Below, in pieces: positions 11,232 to 24,365 of a stretch of 64,000 nt of DNA. Within the stretch, counting starts at the first letter, position 1; each line of letters begins with the position of its first letter. The notes under the pieces were generated by a model. It did not search any database. It saw nothing but the letters and a program-made list of their open reading frames with translations, and had not been told where the DNA came from. The DNA comes from Podospora bellae-mahoneyi (Eukaryota; Ascomycota; Sordariomycetes; Sordariales; Podosporaceae): assembly GCF_035222275.1 (NCBI RefSeq), contig NC_085884.1, forward strand, positions 930,001 to 994,000. Reading direction: 5' to 3'. The position numbers and the translations under genes were made by a program.

Positions 11232-12737
11232 TCACTGCAAACTCCACCTCCTCACCTCCCCCACCCTCCACTTCCACATCTCCCCCGCCAGCATCTCCTG
11301 CTGCGTAGCCACAAACTCCTGCACATGGCCCAGCATAGCCTGCACAAACTTCCTATGCCCCTTTCCCCCCGACATCATATTCTCGACACTGTGCTCCATC
11401 TCCTTGATCTTGCCCAACAGCCCCGGCGTGGTCGGTCTGTTAGGGTTCACAGTCTTCAACTGACTCACCGCGCTGGCCCCATTCCCAGGTCTCTTCTCCT
11501 TGAGAATCGCCCCTTCAATCTCCCGTAACATGCTGTAGATACTGGGGTGTAAGAAACTGCTTGCCTCGAGCTTCATGTTTTGGAGCTCGAGGTCCTTGTA
11601 GATGCGCTTGACGCTGGTTTTGTTGGTGTTCTTCTGGCGTTCGAGATAGTCCCGCATGTGAGTGAGGACCTTTTCCTTTTCTATCCTCCGTTGGGCTGGT
11701 AAGGGTGTTAGTTGCGGCGACGTGGAGGAAGGGACGAAGAGAGAAATACCATCTAGCCCGCGCGGCCCATGTGCTTGTAGACATCCCACTGGTGTCGCGA
11801 GGACAGCTTGTGTTTGCCCTGTCCAGTCCCAAATCACAGTCCTAATCTCTCGCTTGAATGCTTCCTCCCATTCCAACACAAGGGCAATGTTTGCCAGCTG
11901 GAGCGAGGTCAATCGAGAGCGGGATCCCGGCTCTGTTTGCCAGGAGAATTTGGGACTGGATGAGGACGAGGAGAGACTCGCATAAGATCGTCGAGCTGCT
12001 TTGCGAACGACGGCCCTGGACGCAGCTAGTTGGCCGTCGTCGTCGACAGCTTGCCAGGTGAGGCTTGCTGGAAATAGGGTAGGGTTGATCTGGAATGCCC
12101 ACATGACATTGCATTCCTGTGAGAGGAGAGATACTCGTTGCTTTCGGCCGGCGGTGCCCGGGCCAACGAGGTCGAGGACACGGATAGCCGTGGCTTCGTC
12201 GATGCCATCGCCTACCACGGGCGTCCACCACAGCTCGGGGTGAAGACGCAACTCTTCCACTCTTGTCCTGATCAAAGGGGAAAGAGAACAGAGAATGTTC
12301 ACCCGCTCTGGTGACCAGTCGGGTGTGATACCATTTGACCCATCTCCTTTGTTGGGAGGGCAAATGCGGATGCTCTGGCAAACGGGATCTGGGGGCGGTT
12401 GGCTGGCGTCTTGCAGCATGGGGACTGCACCTGGCTAAGATCAGCAGACCACTCTGAAGCAGTGAGTGTGGACAAGAGAGTTACCTAAGTGGGTGTCGCC
12501 AGCATTCATGGGCCACCCGCTAGTGCTGGAGAATGTCGGTTCTCCTTTGTTCGGGCCTGGCGACCCAGACGCCTGCGATATCCTGTCTGTCTCTGCTGGG
12601 GACGGAGGCCAAAAGCTAGGTGAAGAAGCCATCGCGGGCGAGTTTGAAGGGATCAAAAAGGTTCCAGAGAGGGCCTGCGCCAGGTCGATCGCTGAATGGG
12701 GGTCATACCCGGCCTCAGCGTCAAGTGACCCCTGCAT
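11232..12737 (-). CDS. Unknown protein, two exons, unresolved N-terminus
   Basis: Exon 12737-12485 joins exon 12430-11232 through a 54-bp gtaact...cag intron in phase 1. This gives 483 residues if translation starts at the ATG at 12737 (MQGSLDAEAGYDPHS). The first part is Ser/Pro-rich. The middle has a long region with WWTPVVGDGIDEATAIRVLD and LANIALVLEWEEAFKREIR. The C-terminal part is helical and charged, ending VGEVRRWSLQ. The sequence further upstream (12740-12990, minus) also reads like protein in another frame (ANLEFGSLDTHVRQWL), so a further 5' exon is likely but I could not find a consistent junction. I do not recognise the family. A regulator is possible from the composition, but no DNA-binding motif is visible. 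Confidence 0.6.
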
Positions 12738-13388
12738 CAGGCGGGGCGGAGCAGCCGGCGCAAAAGGGACAGAAGCTTCGAAGAGAACGGAGGGATATTG
12801 CCATTCCAATGTTTTGTGCCTTTTGTGTCCCCAGAGAGGCAGCTGTACAAGCTTTTCATTGCTGTGGCCGTTGTGTGCAACCACTGTCGCACATGGGTGT
12901 CCAACGACCCAAACTCCAGGTTGGCAATCATGCCCCAGTTGGCATCCAGCCCCGCGTCTGCGGCGGGCGTATGGCTCGGCACGGGGGTTGTTACTTGGTA
13001 AACACCGTGTCACAGATAAGAATGGCATTTGTCCTTCCTTCAACAGACGCCGACAGCGTCAAAGATAACGCCGGCGGCTGTCGTTGGACGCTACCCTGGT
13101 CGCGCCGCAGTATATTGAGCACTGTGCCGCTGCTAGACCGCGCCCGCGCCGCAGCTCGCATGTCCCCCGGCCTGCACGACTTCTCCAGACGATTCCAGGA
13201 ACCGCTTCTAGAATAGCGCCGAGAGCTGACCCCGAGAAGGATGACGGCACAGTCCAGCTTACAGAATGCCCTGTCGGATCTGCCCGCGATTTATGTATCC
13301 AACAAAGAGGGCGTCCAAAGTCCAAATGCTGCCCGCGGCCCGTCGCCATTTCCTCTCCTCAACACGCTGAAGGTCCCGGTGCTGAGAG
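12738..13388. other. Divergent promoter region between the unknown gene and the ammonium transporter
   Basis: Holds a possible unresolved 5' exon of the minus-strand gene (12740-12990) and then the leader of the transporter. Other open frames on both strands here appear to be chance. No clear regulatory motif was identified by eye. Confidence 0.4.
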
Positions 13389-15419
13389 ATGGTGACAGTC
13401 ACAGTCGCAGAGCTTTCGGCTATGGCGACAGCGGCTCCGGCCTCAGCCGTCGACTATGCCGACGTGCTTCGGCATCCCGAGAAGTACTACCAGGTAATAT
13501 AGATGCCCATTCCCACCAGTTCGGCTCAGTTCTGACACCTTGTCCATAGGGATTTGACCTTGTCTGGATTATGATCTCATCAGCCTTGGTCTTTATCATG
13601 ATACCATCCCTATCTCTCATATATTCCGGCCTTGGCAATCGTTCATTCGCGTTAACACTATTTCGACTTCCTCTGATCACGGCGGCTTTCGTTGGCCTTC
13701 AGTGGGCACTCTGGGGCTATCTTGTCACCTTCACCGACTCCATGCTGCCCTCGAACTGGTGGGGCGGAGAGAACCGAGCTGGTGGACTGCGAGATGTGGC
13801 AGGGCGGCCTGTTGTGGTGGGAGATGGACCCGACGAGTCTGCCGTTATTCCAGAGCTGGTGTTTGCGTTATATGAGGGTATGTTTGCTGCATTCACCGCC
13901 GCCGTGGTCTGTGGTGGAACCATGCACCGAACACGACCGAGGCGCTTCATCATCTTCATCAGTCTTTGGTCGTTACTTGTCTATGACCCTGTTGCGAGAT
14001 GGACATGGAGCAGCAAGGGGTGGCTGAGGGAACTCGGGAGTTTGGACTTTGCTGGTGGAACGCCGGTCCATATCGTCAGCGGAACGACGGTGGCTGCTTT
14101 TGCTGTCTTTTGCTCCATTGAATCGAGGGGCAACCTGCTCGACTTCCTCATCGACGCTGGCCACAAGGTTTGGCGACGAGTTCAACATCTCGCGTATGGT
14201 GTGTGGAGCATCCTGAGAATTGTCATCTTGTTGTTTACATGTGGACACCTCAGAGTCCCGGAAGGAGAGGACGCGCCAAACGAGGAGCTATCAGAACAGG
14301 GCGTGGAAAGCTTCCCATACAATATCAACTTCGTTGTGCTTGGAACGGCATTTCTCTGGTTTGGTTGGGCTGGCTTCAATGGCGGTTCCGCTTTGGGTGG
14401 AAATTTGCGGGCGGTCTCGGCATGGACTGCCACCCATGTCTCGGCTTGTGCTGGCGGTGTCACCGGGATGCTCTGGATTTGGCTGATGAAGGGCGTGCCA
14501 GAAACCGACGTTGAGCTGGAAGGTGGCGATCCCCGGGACGAAGCTGCCAGAAATCGTGCTATGGCAAGACAGGCCTTCGATCGTATTTCGGTATTCTTTT
14601 TTTGCGATGGTGCCATTGCAGGACTGGTGGCGATCACGCCGGCAGCGGGTTATGTGAGTTCGCCTGACGCTTCAAGTGTGCCCTGTGTCTAACATGTTCA
14701 GGTTCCCGTCTGGAGCGCTCCAGTGTTTGGTGTTGTTGGTGCCCTTTGCGTCAACTTCCTGAAAAAAGAAGCCGAAATATTCCTTCGACATGACCCTTTG
14801 CAAATCTTTGCCGTGCACGCCGGCGGCGGTGTTGTCGGCATGGTTCTCACTGCTCTTTTTGTCGAGTAAGCATCTGCCTTCAAAGGTGCTCAAGTTGATA
14901 CTGACCTCTCCAAGCTCAACAACAATTGGCCTTGATGGTCATTCGACCATCCCGCACCCCGAGTTCAGCACTGCGCAACGTGTGGGCTACCAGCTCGCCG
15001 ATGTCTCGGCGGGCATGGGATATACCTTTTTCATGACACTTGGAATCTTGTACCTGATGAAGTTGGTCGCCTTCATGTTTGGGAAGTCTTCTTGGAGCCA
15101 AACAGGGGTGTATAGCGACTCGAACAGGTTGGAGGACAACTTCCAAGCCGTGGTTCAACAGCAATGGCGCGGTGATTTGGATCCTGAGGGGCGGCCGTTC
15201 GGAAGGCTCGTCGCCCCATCGCTGCCCCCGGCCCCCTCAAGGCCTTTGAGAGAGGATGATATTCACTTGGAGCACCTCAAAAACCTGCCAAGTCCACCGA
15301 GGAGTGCGACTTCAGGTGCGCAAGTGCCTCCATGGGGCATGATGCCGGAGTTGCCAGGGAGCCAGGGAATGCCGCCATGGCCGAGTTTACCGAGTCAGGG
15401 ATTGCAGCCGCGCACGTAA
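13389..15419 (+). CDS. Ammonium transporter, Amt/Mep family
   Basis: Four exons (13389-13493, 13550-14653, 14702-14865, 14915-15419) join to 625 residues. It moves ammonium across the plasma membrane. Family marks: IYSGLGNRSFAL in the first helix pair, LVYDPVARWTWSSKGW, the twin pore histidines in GGTPVHIVSGT (His near 209) and QIFAVHAGGGVVG (His near 442), and FLWFGWAGFNGGSALGGNLR. The last exon starts with STTIGLDGHS and gives a Pro-rich tail of about 100 residues. The protein is clearly longer than the usual ~450-500. Besides the tail, there is an extra loop of roughly 50 residues after the histidine-bearing helix, including VWSILRIVILLFTCGHLRV. All splice sites are canonical. Nitrogen-dependent expression would be expected from the family but is not shown here. 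Confidence 0.93.
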
Positions 15420-15645
15420 ATGAATCAAAATAAAAGTAGTCTAATTTGAGAAACGGGAGTTATGGGAGGTTCAATGCACGATTTCTTTGGGATGCTCTGT
15501 GGCATGTTTGATCGAAAAGTTAAAGACGTGAATCAGAGCCACGAACGCCAAGAGCCAAGCGATCAGCCCGATCATCGAACGGGATCTTTTCAGCGACTGA
15601 AAGGCCGGTCTTCCTCATGCTCTTGTGAAACAGCAATAGATATTC

Positions 15646-15652
<7 letters not shown>

Positions 15653-15678
<26 letters not shown>

Positions 15679-15679
15679 T
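15653..15679. repeat. Poly-T tract
   Basis: About 27 uninterrupted T between the convergent transporter and the 662-residue gene. It lies at the stop codon of the latter, within its 3' end. Simple repeat. Confidence 0.85.
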
Positions 15680-17666
15680 ACATATATGGCGGGTTTGCAG
15701 ATCTCCATCGTAACGACTCTCTTTCATGGGCAGCAATAGCAGGGATTGAGCTAAATCTCTTGTCTTCCTGCCGCTCCTTCCACATGTCATCAAACACACT
15801 CGCCATTTCCACCAGTACAATCCGCCTTTTGCCGCCGGTCGAGTCCACCAGAAATTTGATGCCTGATACCTCCGCCATCACCGCGCCTCTCGACTCGACA
15901 AGACGAAAGAACTCTTCGGCACTGGCACTCGATGCAGTCTCCTCACTCATCTCGCCTGACCAGACCAGTGGTTCAATCCACGGTTTTACTTTGACAGCTC
16001 GACCATTTGAGTTCCGAGCGGTTTTGGAGTTAACAGACTCTGACTGGGCACAGTATTGACATGGGAGTGGTTCTCCTGCTCTGCCTCGCTTCTCTTGTTT
16101 AGACTCCGTCGCTGCCTGGGCCATGGCTGTTCTAATCAACCTCAGCAATTCAGTCTTCGTCCGATGACCCATTGAGTCCTTCACATTAATATGCGCAACA
16201 GCCATGTTCCAGAATTCATCGATCGCTGCCTCATGGGCTCTGTTTGTTAAAGTTGTCGGAAAAGACATGTCCAGAGGTGTTTCATTCGACGACCTCTTAT
16301 TCACGTCCTGCAACAGAGCGTCAAACTCCCACAGCCACACAACGCCTTCTGGAATGATCTTCTTTTGGTCGGATTCGGAAACCACGCAAGTCTCCACCAA
16401 AGTCCGGCACTGCCTCTCAAGTCGCTTTAACCGGCCTTTCGACAGACGAATATCTTGACGCAAAGAGTCCAGTGTCCCAGTCACCTCATCCTGCGTGTCC
16501 TCTCCCAGAGCCTCAACACGCGTTTGGGCCAAATATCGAAGCAGAGCGAGACCGAGAACGTCAGGTGGAGTGCGACGAAACAGCTTGTTGGCGCGGTGTT
16601 TTATCTGATCCGGGAATATGACAGACTCAATGGGATTCATGCCCTCTGGCTCCCCACCAACCCCGAGCAATCGAGACACACTCAGGGCTTTGTCCCGAGC
16701 TCGAATCCACCGGATGCATTCGTCACGAAAGCACGTATCGCAGTAGATCCCTCCTTTTCTTGCCGGCCATACCCGATTTCCATCCTTTCGCTCATTTCTG
16801 ACCCCCAATAATACCGGGTTCCATAGTGTCGAGTCTACTTCAGTTTGCGGACATTCAGCACCAAGGTTTGGGATCGACACCTCCTCCAATGCCTGGTATG
16901 TCTCCGCCTGCGCTTCTGCAGCGACTGTTGGCGGCGGATCATTTACCCGATCAAACCCGAAGGGGCTCTGATTCCCTATTCGAGTTCTCAAGTTTAAGGG
17001 GACGACAGAGGAACGTCGTGGCCCTGGCGGGAAAACTTCCTGCTGCTGTCTAGTTGCCACAGGGCTGTCTGGAGAAAACGGAATGTAGTCGCCTGCAGCT
17101 ATCATCTTGATCATACTCTGCGTGGGCGAGATTCCAGGGACCACGTTTCCTCGGTTCGCCTTATCCTTTGGCTTCGGTGGGCTTCCCCCCCTGTCTCTTG
17201 TCTCGTTTGGTGGCCATGGTGGACCAAACGGAAGGTAATCCTCGCTCATCTTCGGATCATGATCATCAATTCTTTCTTCCTCTGTGGGACTATCCTGATC
17301 AGTCCGTGACGCCTTACGAGCTGATTTATACATTTTCGATGGGTTGGGACGGCCTTTGATGGACCGAGTCGTCGTCTGTTTAACAGAGGTCCTGCCGCTG
17401 GAGGACGCAGAGCTCTCCGTGACTTTGGGATCCCACCATGGTACATCGATTGGATCATCGGTGTCAGCATTTGATGAAAGCGACCGTGAGGAGCTTTGCG
17501 ATGTGGTTGTTGGCGGTTGTATTCTGGGGAAAGCCCGAGCCCTTCGATTCGCCCTTGTATACTGTGTGGTGTCAACTCTTGGCTTCTTGCTTGGTGGTTC
17601 GCTATCAGGGTACAGCTCCGAGAGCGGCGTAAATGGGAGGGGTCGTGCTGGTTGTTTTCCCGTCAT
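15678..17666 (-). CDS. Unknown 662-residue protein with CxxC pairs
   Basis: A single long frame starts at the ATG at 17666-17664. The N-terminal ~260 residues are low-complexity, rich in Ser/Pro/Arg, with a basic patch (PPSKKPRVD) that could be a nuclear signal. Two similar short motifs, DYLPFGPPWPPNE and DYIPFSPDSPVA, lie near residues 143 and 193 and look like an internal repeat. Two cysteine pairs, GGIYCDTCFRDECIRW and LPCQYCAQ, could bind zinc. The C-terminal third ends with MASVFDDMWKERQEDKRFS. The layout (disordered start, Cys-containing helical core) recalls fungal nuclear proteins of unknown role. I do not recognise a family. No intron is needed, and the frame's length makes chance very unlikely. 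Confidence 0.8.
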
Positions 17667-19510
17667 GATGGGGAATCATGGGGGAGTCCCCGGCTGTTGT
17701 GTACTGTGTGGCTCGCGGGCTTAGAGCATTCTGGGGATCTTGTCGTTGGGTCAAAGGTGTGATGGCCCGTGGAGTGTGTTTCTGGATGAAGTGGTTCTAT
17801 TTTGGACAAGCTTTACGTGGTTGAAGATATCCGTTGGATTATCCTCCTGTTCAAAGCTCACCTTATGGTGCCTGGTTCGACTTTCTTTGTTGCCACCCAT
17901 TCCACAGAGTCTCGGGCCCCCACAAAGTGGCAGACTTTGACGACACGCTTGTTTCCGGCAGGTTTTAAGTGCGAGCATTGTCCACTTCAAGACAAAGAAC
18001 TTATCCATGGCTTACCTACACCATAACATGGCACCGACATTACTTGCGCAGTGGTCAACAATGGCTATCGTCGGCCTTGCGCTGCCCCTTTTTCTTTTGT
18101 TTACAAGTTGGGAAAGGCAACCACCGGCCTAACTACAATCAAATCCAAGACGTTACCAGAGATTATCTTTTGTTGCAAATACTCCAACATAAGATGGCCC
18201 GTCTTTCCGTCCGCCTAGGCATCAACCCACGAACTGCCTTCCCTTTCGAGCATCCAGTCGACACAGCCCCTAAATCGTCACCCACACCCAAAGGCTGCCC
18301 GCCATCACACCATAATGGCTCAACCCGCGGCGGCTCTCAAACACGGCAACAAGTCAATCCCAACGCCATGGATCAGGCACCCCGTTCCCTTCTCCGGCCT
18401 TGCCTCGCTTACACGCACGAGGTATATTTTGCCGGTTGAACACTATGTTTTTGCATGCGCGGGCCGGATGTATCATGTCGCGTAGTTGGGGCAGCCCGTG
18501 GGAGCCAACTTGCCAAGGTCCGGTTTGGATACTACTCTATATTCTGTTATCTTCCACTTCCCATGTGTTGTCAAATAACCCTTTGAAGTCAAACCACACT
18601 AAGCAGCGGCCCCTAACCGGAACCTACCTACCTAGTTGCACCCCCAAAGCCAAAACACACTTCAATGTGAGCCAGCCTAGCGGTGGTGGGTAAATCAAGC
18701 CATGTAGCCGCACTCCCGGCGTGGCGCCCTGGTGTAACTCGACTGATTACCTCCGAGCAGTAAGCCACCAACCTGACTCCCACCCCTCCCCCCTCACAAA
18801 CAATATTACATCTCCGGCCGGGATTACCAAACCTACAACTCCCTATTCCCCCCGAAGTGAGCTTCCCAACTACCGACTGCAACACCAATCAAACCTCCCC
18901 CAAAAACCTAATTATTCCATCGTGCCCGGTGCCAAAGTGGCGTTAATACCGAAAATTCATGCCAGACGCTACAGTAAGCCCACAATTTGCTGCATTATCT
19001 TCAGGGCAAGCCTTTCTCTGCCTTAGTTATTGTACATTGTCCATACTCAAACCTAGCATAATGCCCGTTCATCACAAGGCAGGCAGGTCCAGAAAAGTGT
19101 TTCTGTTTCTTCCACAAAGAGGGGGGGGCTTCCTGGCCAGAATCTGCTGTGCAACATGCCAAAAGGCGCCACTGTAACCACACCATTGTTGATCCGGGCC
19201 CCTGACTCCGGATCACCACACCATGTTCTCAACCTCACTTCTTTCTTCATACATTTCATTTCTTCGCAAAATTCTTGAAACCTTTTCTCCCGAGTAAAAA
19301 CAGTGCCCTAGCTAATAATGATACTGGTAACAAAAGAAAACAAAGACTAAAAAATGGTAGTAGTAATCCAGCCTCCCCAACCAAAGATATTGACGGCTAC
19401 ATGACCCCAGCATTCACCCTTCGCCCTTCCTGACCAAAGCAGAAATTACATACACTCTATTGCCAATGTGTGCTCTGTTCCATTGCCCTCATCTTTCTGC
19501 ACCTTCCCCA
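17667..19510. other. Intergenic, no gene seen (1.8 kb)
   Basis: Promoter side of the 662-residue gene and terminator side of the P450. Many short open frames occur on both strands, none with conserved-looking residues or a consistent exon pattern. Composition is ordinary, with no AT-rich RIP block. Confidence 0.5.
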
Positions 19511-21232
19511 CTACACCTTCAACTCCCCCATAACCTCCTGATAATTCGACAAGATCAGCTTCGCCATCTCCTCACTCCTCACCTTGAAGCTCAAATGATA
19601 CGGCAACGGCTCTAAAATAACATGGCTGTTTGTCGCCTGCGTGTCAATTGGCACTGGTACTCCCGTGCGCGGGCAAATCTTGGGACCAGATTTGAACGCC
19701 CAGAGATACGAAGCTCCAAAGACAAACATCTCGTCATCGACAATATTCTGCCCGAGGCAGGTGCGTCGACCCCAGCCAAAGCTGTGCATGGCCTGCCCCT
19801 CGCGGAAGTTGGGGTACCTGGTAAGAGGTTCTTGATACGTGGGCCACCCGGGCTCGAGCCAGCGCTCGGGGCGGAAGTTGTCGCCGTCGGGGTATTTTTC
19901 GGGGACGCGGTTGAGACTCCTATGCCAGATTGTTAGCAATTTCATGTGAAGATGGATGGATCCGCAGAGAAAGATACATACCACTCGCAAGCGAGAATAA
20001 TAGTCCCCTTCTTGATGGGAACCCCCCTAAAAACATCATCCCGCTCAGCCTGATGAGGAACACCAAGCGGAACCCCCGACCTCCACCTCACCGTCTCCTT
20101 CAAACACGCCCTCACAGTCGGCAAGTCAGGAAAGTCTTTCATAGTCGGCATCCTGCCCCCGCAGACCCTGTCAATCTCCTCCTGTGCCTTCCTCTGCCAC
20201 TCCGGATGCAGCGCCATGGCCATTAAGAAAAACTTTAGCGGTCCACTAATCGTCACTACACCGACTAGGTTCACAAACCCAATCATGCAGCTCGCAAAGA
20301 TCTCCTGCTCCTCTTCCTGATCCAGACTCTCGTTCCCTTCCCTCTTCAATTGCTCAAAATACCGGTAGGCCCACGTGTCGTTAGGGAGCGTGCCCTTTAG
20401 CATCCTGTCCTTGGCCAGGCGGAAGTTGTTAAGCCACCAGGCCCGCTGTTCCTTCTCGCGCTTGATCTCAAAGTTGTACCATGGATTCATGAACGAAGGC
20501 AGGTGCCAGAGCGGCGTGACGGTGTTGGTGATGGGACCGGAGACGCTCATGCAGTGGAGGGTGGTGTCGGCGCTATCACCGTTGGCCTTTCCCTGAGTAG
20601 CGTCATCCCAGGCGAGTCGGGACATGACACGGCCACAGTACTCACGCGTGTAATCGAGGAATCGGGCGGGATCGATGAGGAGAAGGCCGAGGTAGCGTTT
20701 CATTTCCTTTTCGCAGTGGCCGTAAAAGTGGTGCTTGTATGCTTCGGCCATAGCGGCGTGCGCCCACTTACGCTGCGTCTTCCATGTGTCTGAAGTCGAC
20801 AGATTAGTTCGTGGCATTCGATGGGAGCAGTGAGAGAGAAGTCTTACCATGACGGTCCATCAAAGCAGAGTATCCAACCCCTTCCTTGTGGTTGATGAGA
20901 GATCGAATCTGAGGCCGACCGGAGTAGATGTGCCCTCTCTTAACCAACAGCTCCTCCGCAATCTTCTCGTCCGACACGATGATGAACGTCTGATCCACTG
21001 CCCTGGTCTGGAAAATAGGTCCATGTTCGTCGGCCCACTCCTTGAACTTCAACCACATGGAAAACCGGGGGAGGTCATGAATACGGCCTACAAAAGGATA
21101 CTGCTTGGGACCGGGGAACTTGGCCACCGTGGTGACCGACTTCTTCTTCTTCCATGACAGGATCTGCTGGATGGCCGAGTAGACCAGACTGGGGATGGCG
21201 AGATAGAGCAAGATGAGCGTGAGGCCCTCCAT
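19511..21232 (-). CDS. Cytochrome P450 monooxygenase
   Basis: Exons 21232-20848, 20789-19982 and 19919-19511 join in frame to 533 residues, with gtaaga and gtatgt donors. A hydrophobic anchor (LILLYLAIPSLVYSAI, residues 5-20) precedes a proline-rich hinge FPGPKQYPFVGR, so it should sit on the endoplasmic reticulum. The K-helix motif is LKETVRWRSG (ExxR). PERW follows in NFRPERWLEPGW, and the haem loop is FGWGRRTCLGQ. The family uses NADPH-P450 reductase to insert oxygen into lipophilic substrates. The I helix reads NLVGVVTISG where AGxDT is usual: the threonine is kept but the acid is replaced by Val. Overall character is close to fungal O-methylsterigmatocystin oxidoreductase-like P450s, but the substrate is unknown and no secondary-metabolism partners lie beside it. 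Confidence 0.92.
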
Positions 21233-24200
21233 TTTGGCTTGGCTGCCTCTTTAGGTATTCACGGGAAGGAAGGTGAGAAGGTGTCTGTAAAATGGTTCGA
21301 TGATTTGCAGAAATAAGGTGCAAGATCAACCAGGGGTCGAGGTCAACGATGAATGTGTCCTTTCCCTTTTGCTCGTTTGCTGACTCTTCAACGACCTCAG
21401 GGCTGAGAAGGGCGGGGGGTTGACAGGATCAGGGCGCTTTCCGCCTTTCTGAAAGGCAAGAGCCAAGAGCAATGGAAGCCAGGGCAGGTGGGATGGGCGG
21501 ATGGAAGTTATATCTGTCTCATACCAATGCTCTTTCCCTTCCGGGATCCGAAGACAGGACGGTCCGTTGCTGTGTGAGACATTGCCCTATTAAGTCAAGT
21601 CTGTCACCCGGAAACGTCGTACATCTCGCTTCCCAGGACCACAGCCGATATGGCGCCAGAGCTGCCAACACTATCGCAGGAAGCTCGGTGGCCCAACCGC
21701 TTCCGGCTGCGTGTTTGGATCAGACAGTGGAGAGAGTCCGTAGAGTGGGCGATGGCGGCGGGCATCTTGAACAGGCTGTTGGTGCGTATCCTGGTCTGTG
21801 GGATTCCGCGGGCTTCAGAGGTGAGCATGTGGCTGTAGCTCTGCCGCGCCGTAATTAGGTCTTATTCAGGGAGTATATTATCTCAAAGTGCCTAGGAGAC
21901 AGATGTGCGATTCAGCCTATTATCTGCCGGGAAATGTTGCACTGTCTAGCCCACTTACATCCGTTCCGAAGGAGAGGCTCGCGCCCCAAGAATAGTCAAG
22001 ACCGGCTTGAAAATGTGCAGAATAATTGCCTTGTTCCCATCGTTCAGGTTCATGATGCACGAACTTCCCGCTCCCCACAAACTAAAATTCCCTCCTGTAC
22101 CCGGATTCCCTTTCCTGGTACGCTCACAACAGCGGCCGGGGAGGCACCAATAAGATGTCCAGGATCCAGCTATCAAGGACTGTGCCTCATCATATCCTGT
22201 TGGAGTGAAAGAGGGCGATGGAGGTGAGAAAGCCGTTGACTATCTGGACGATATTAGTAATGTCACTACCGTAACGCCGCAGCCGCCCTGTCAGCGCGAA
22301 CCGTCGAACAATGCGGTGTGTTTGTGCGCAGGTGGCCGTCTCAAGTAGTGCTACAATGCCAGTACGGCAGAATGCAGTGGGTTCCATTTCCGTTGAAATT
22401 CTGTCTCACCACAAGGCCGGAAACTGGCAGGGGGTGGTGCTGGGCACATGTGTGTGGAGGAGATGGTGGCAGGACATTATTTGGGGATGTCCGCCACAGC
22501 ATCGCTTGACAAGCGAATGAAGAGCCACACCATTCTTGAATGGGCCAGGCAGAACATGTCAGACGGGAGCGCGTTGGCGACCAGATTCTTGGGACAACAA
22601 TCCTCCGACTTTTGTTGCATCGAATCTGGTGCCTGTGTCTGAATAAACGACTGGATGGAGCCGTCACTGCTATTGATGGCTTTGCACGTAAACTCGGATA
22701 ATTCTGCTCACTCCGGACCCGAGAGCAACAGCAATACCGGTGCTGCCCTCACCACACTGGCGAGGAAGCATATTGATTTTTGACGTGAGTAGCCCGCCGG
22801 CGGTGGGAAAGAGTTGCCGGCAGCTTTTCGGCTGGTCTGATAGTGACAAAGGCTGAAAGCTGCATCATTGTGAGACCATCTCCACAGCTGCTGTGATCGC
22901 TGTCGCACCACTGCTGCCATCTTAGACACCAGGATCGGAACATTGCAAACCAGATGCCGTGTGTAGGCCACACAGAACCACCATTGTCAGCATCGGACTA
23001 GAGTTTGTGTCTTCTCGCAAAAGGGTGCGAAAGACTAGAATCATCAAGAGTTCTGTCGTGTGATGTTGCCTTGCTCAGCACGTGATTTGGACTTGGTATC
23101 TCGGTTCCATCGATGATCACGGCAGTACCTTAGCTCTCAGACCCTGAGCCTCGTCTGGCCTGGGTTGGGATCGGCATCGATGTGCCGTGGCTTCGCGCGG
23201 AACGTACTAGACGGCGCTTCTTCGGATCGGAACGGGTTGTCTCCAACCCACTGGAAAAGAAACCAGGTCGGGAGCTGATTCTGGTCAAGCAGATTGCTGC
23301 ACGCAAGGGATGCCGGGATCCAAGACGCGTGTTTCGCCGCGTCTGCTATGTTGATCGCCCTTCTTATGTGCTTGAAGAAGGAAGGGCGAGCTGTGATACG
23401 GCAGCTTTGAAGTCGGGACCGAGACTCGCATCAAAAACCGAGGATCTGTCTGTAAAGTATTAATGTCAGTTCCACGCCGTGAGAAAGTTGTTGACCTCTC
23501 ACTTCCAGCTTCTGAATGTCCTGCAGAACATCGTCAGCAGTCAATGATGCAGCTACGTGGCCGTCTGGAAGTTGAGACAATCTTGATATGCCCATCGCCT
23601 GGTCCATTCATTCGACCAACGAGTAGACATCGGAAATCAAGCCGTTCACCAGAGCCAGCAGACGTGGAATCTCTACAAGGCCAGGCAGGCCGGGCCGAGG
23701 GTGCCACGGGGTAGAGGCATGATAAACGCCAATTGGAGCTGCATCTGGTTGGTCTGAAAAGTTGTTGCCCACCATCGCAAAAGTTGACTGATATGGAAGC
23801 CGTTGGATTATGATTCAACCCCCAAGCGGGTGGGGCTTAGAACAAAACGGCCTCCTTGTGTAGCGATGGCGTTCCTTTGTGTTCCCGAACATGGAAGAGG
23901 CTCACGCTACTGAGCATACCGCAGGAAGATACTCCGTAAGCTGGAAATGGCGTTGCAGGCTGGATTGGCCGTCCTTGGGCCCTGTGGTTTTGGCGGATCG
24001 CAGGTGAAAACGGAAGCCACCAATTGCAAGCAGGGCATTGCGTTGGTGTTCCCAGTCGGCATCGAGAAGGTTGCATCCCGAGATCGGGAGCAGTTTCAGC
24101 GGGAAGAACAGCCTGGAACCCCTGCTTCCCCGAGAGCCCCGCCAGGCCACTACCAGCTGGTTCCAGCTGCCTCTCTGGTGCCCAATCACCACTTCCAAAA

Positions 24201-24365
24201 TGACCCCGCCAAATACACAGATTTGGTGCAACAGCCCGCCTGATGTCATCTTGCGCGCGTACCTGGTGAAGGCACACGGACTGCTCGGGCTTCGGGACCA
24301 CGCGTTCAGTTTTGCAGCAGAGTGAACAGTGTCTCGCGCGGTTGCTCGAGACGGATTCTGTCAAC
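21233..24365. other. Intergenic, no gene supported (3.1 kb)
   Basis: The longest spacer in the left half. Open frames of up to ~190 codons exist on both strands but read as low-quality protein with no family resemblance. A short hairpin (CGCCCTTCTT with its complement, about 3.3 kb before palA's body at 23357-23390) is visible. A decayed or non-coding gene cannot be excluded. Confidence 0.4.

Noticed and set aside
13084-13549. Plus-strand frames before and over the ammonium transporter start as a separate gene
   Set aside because: They end in or overlap the transporter in other frames and have no protein-like character.
11140-15679. Poly-A and poly-T tracts as retroposed mRNA tails
   Set aside because: No target duplications or processed-gene copies adjoin them. 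They look like simple mononucleotide repeats in 3' regions.
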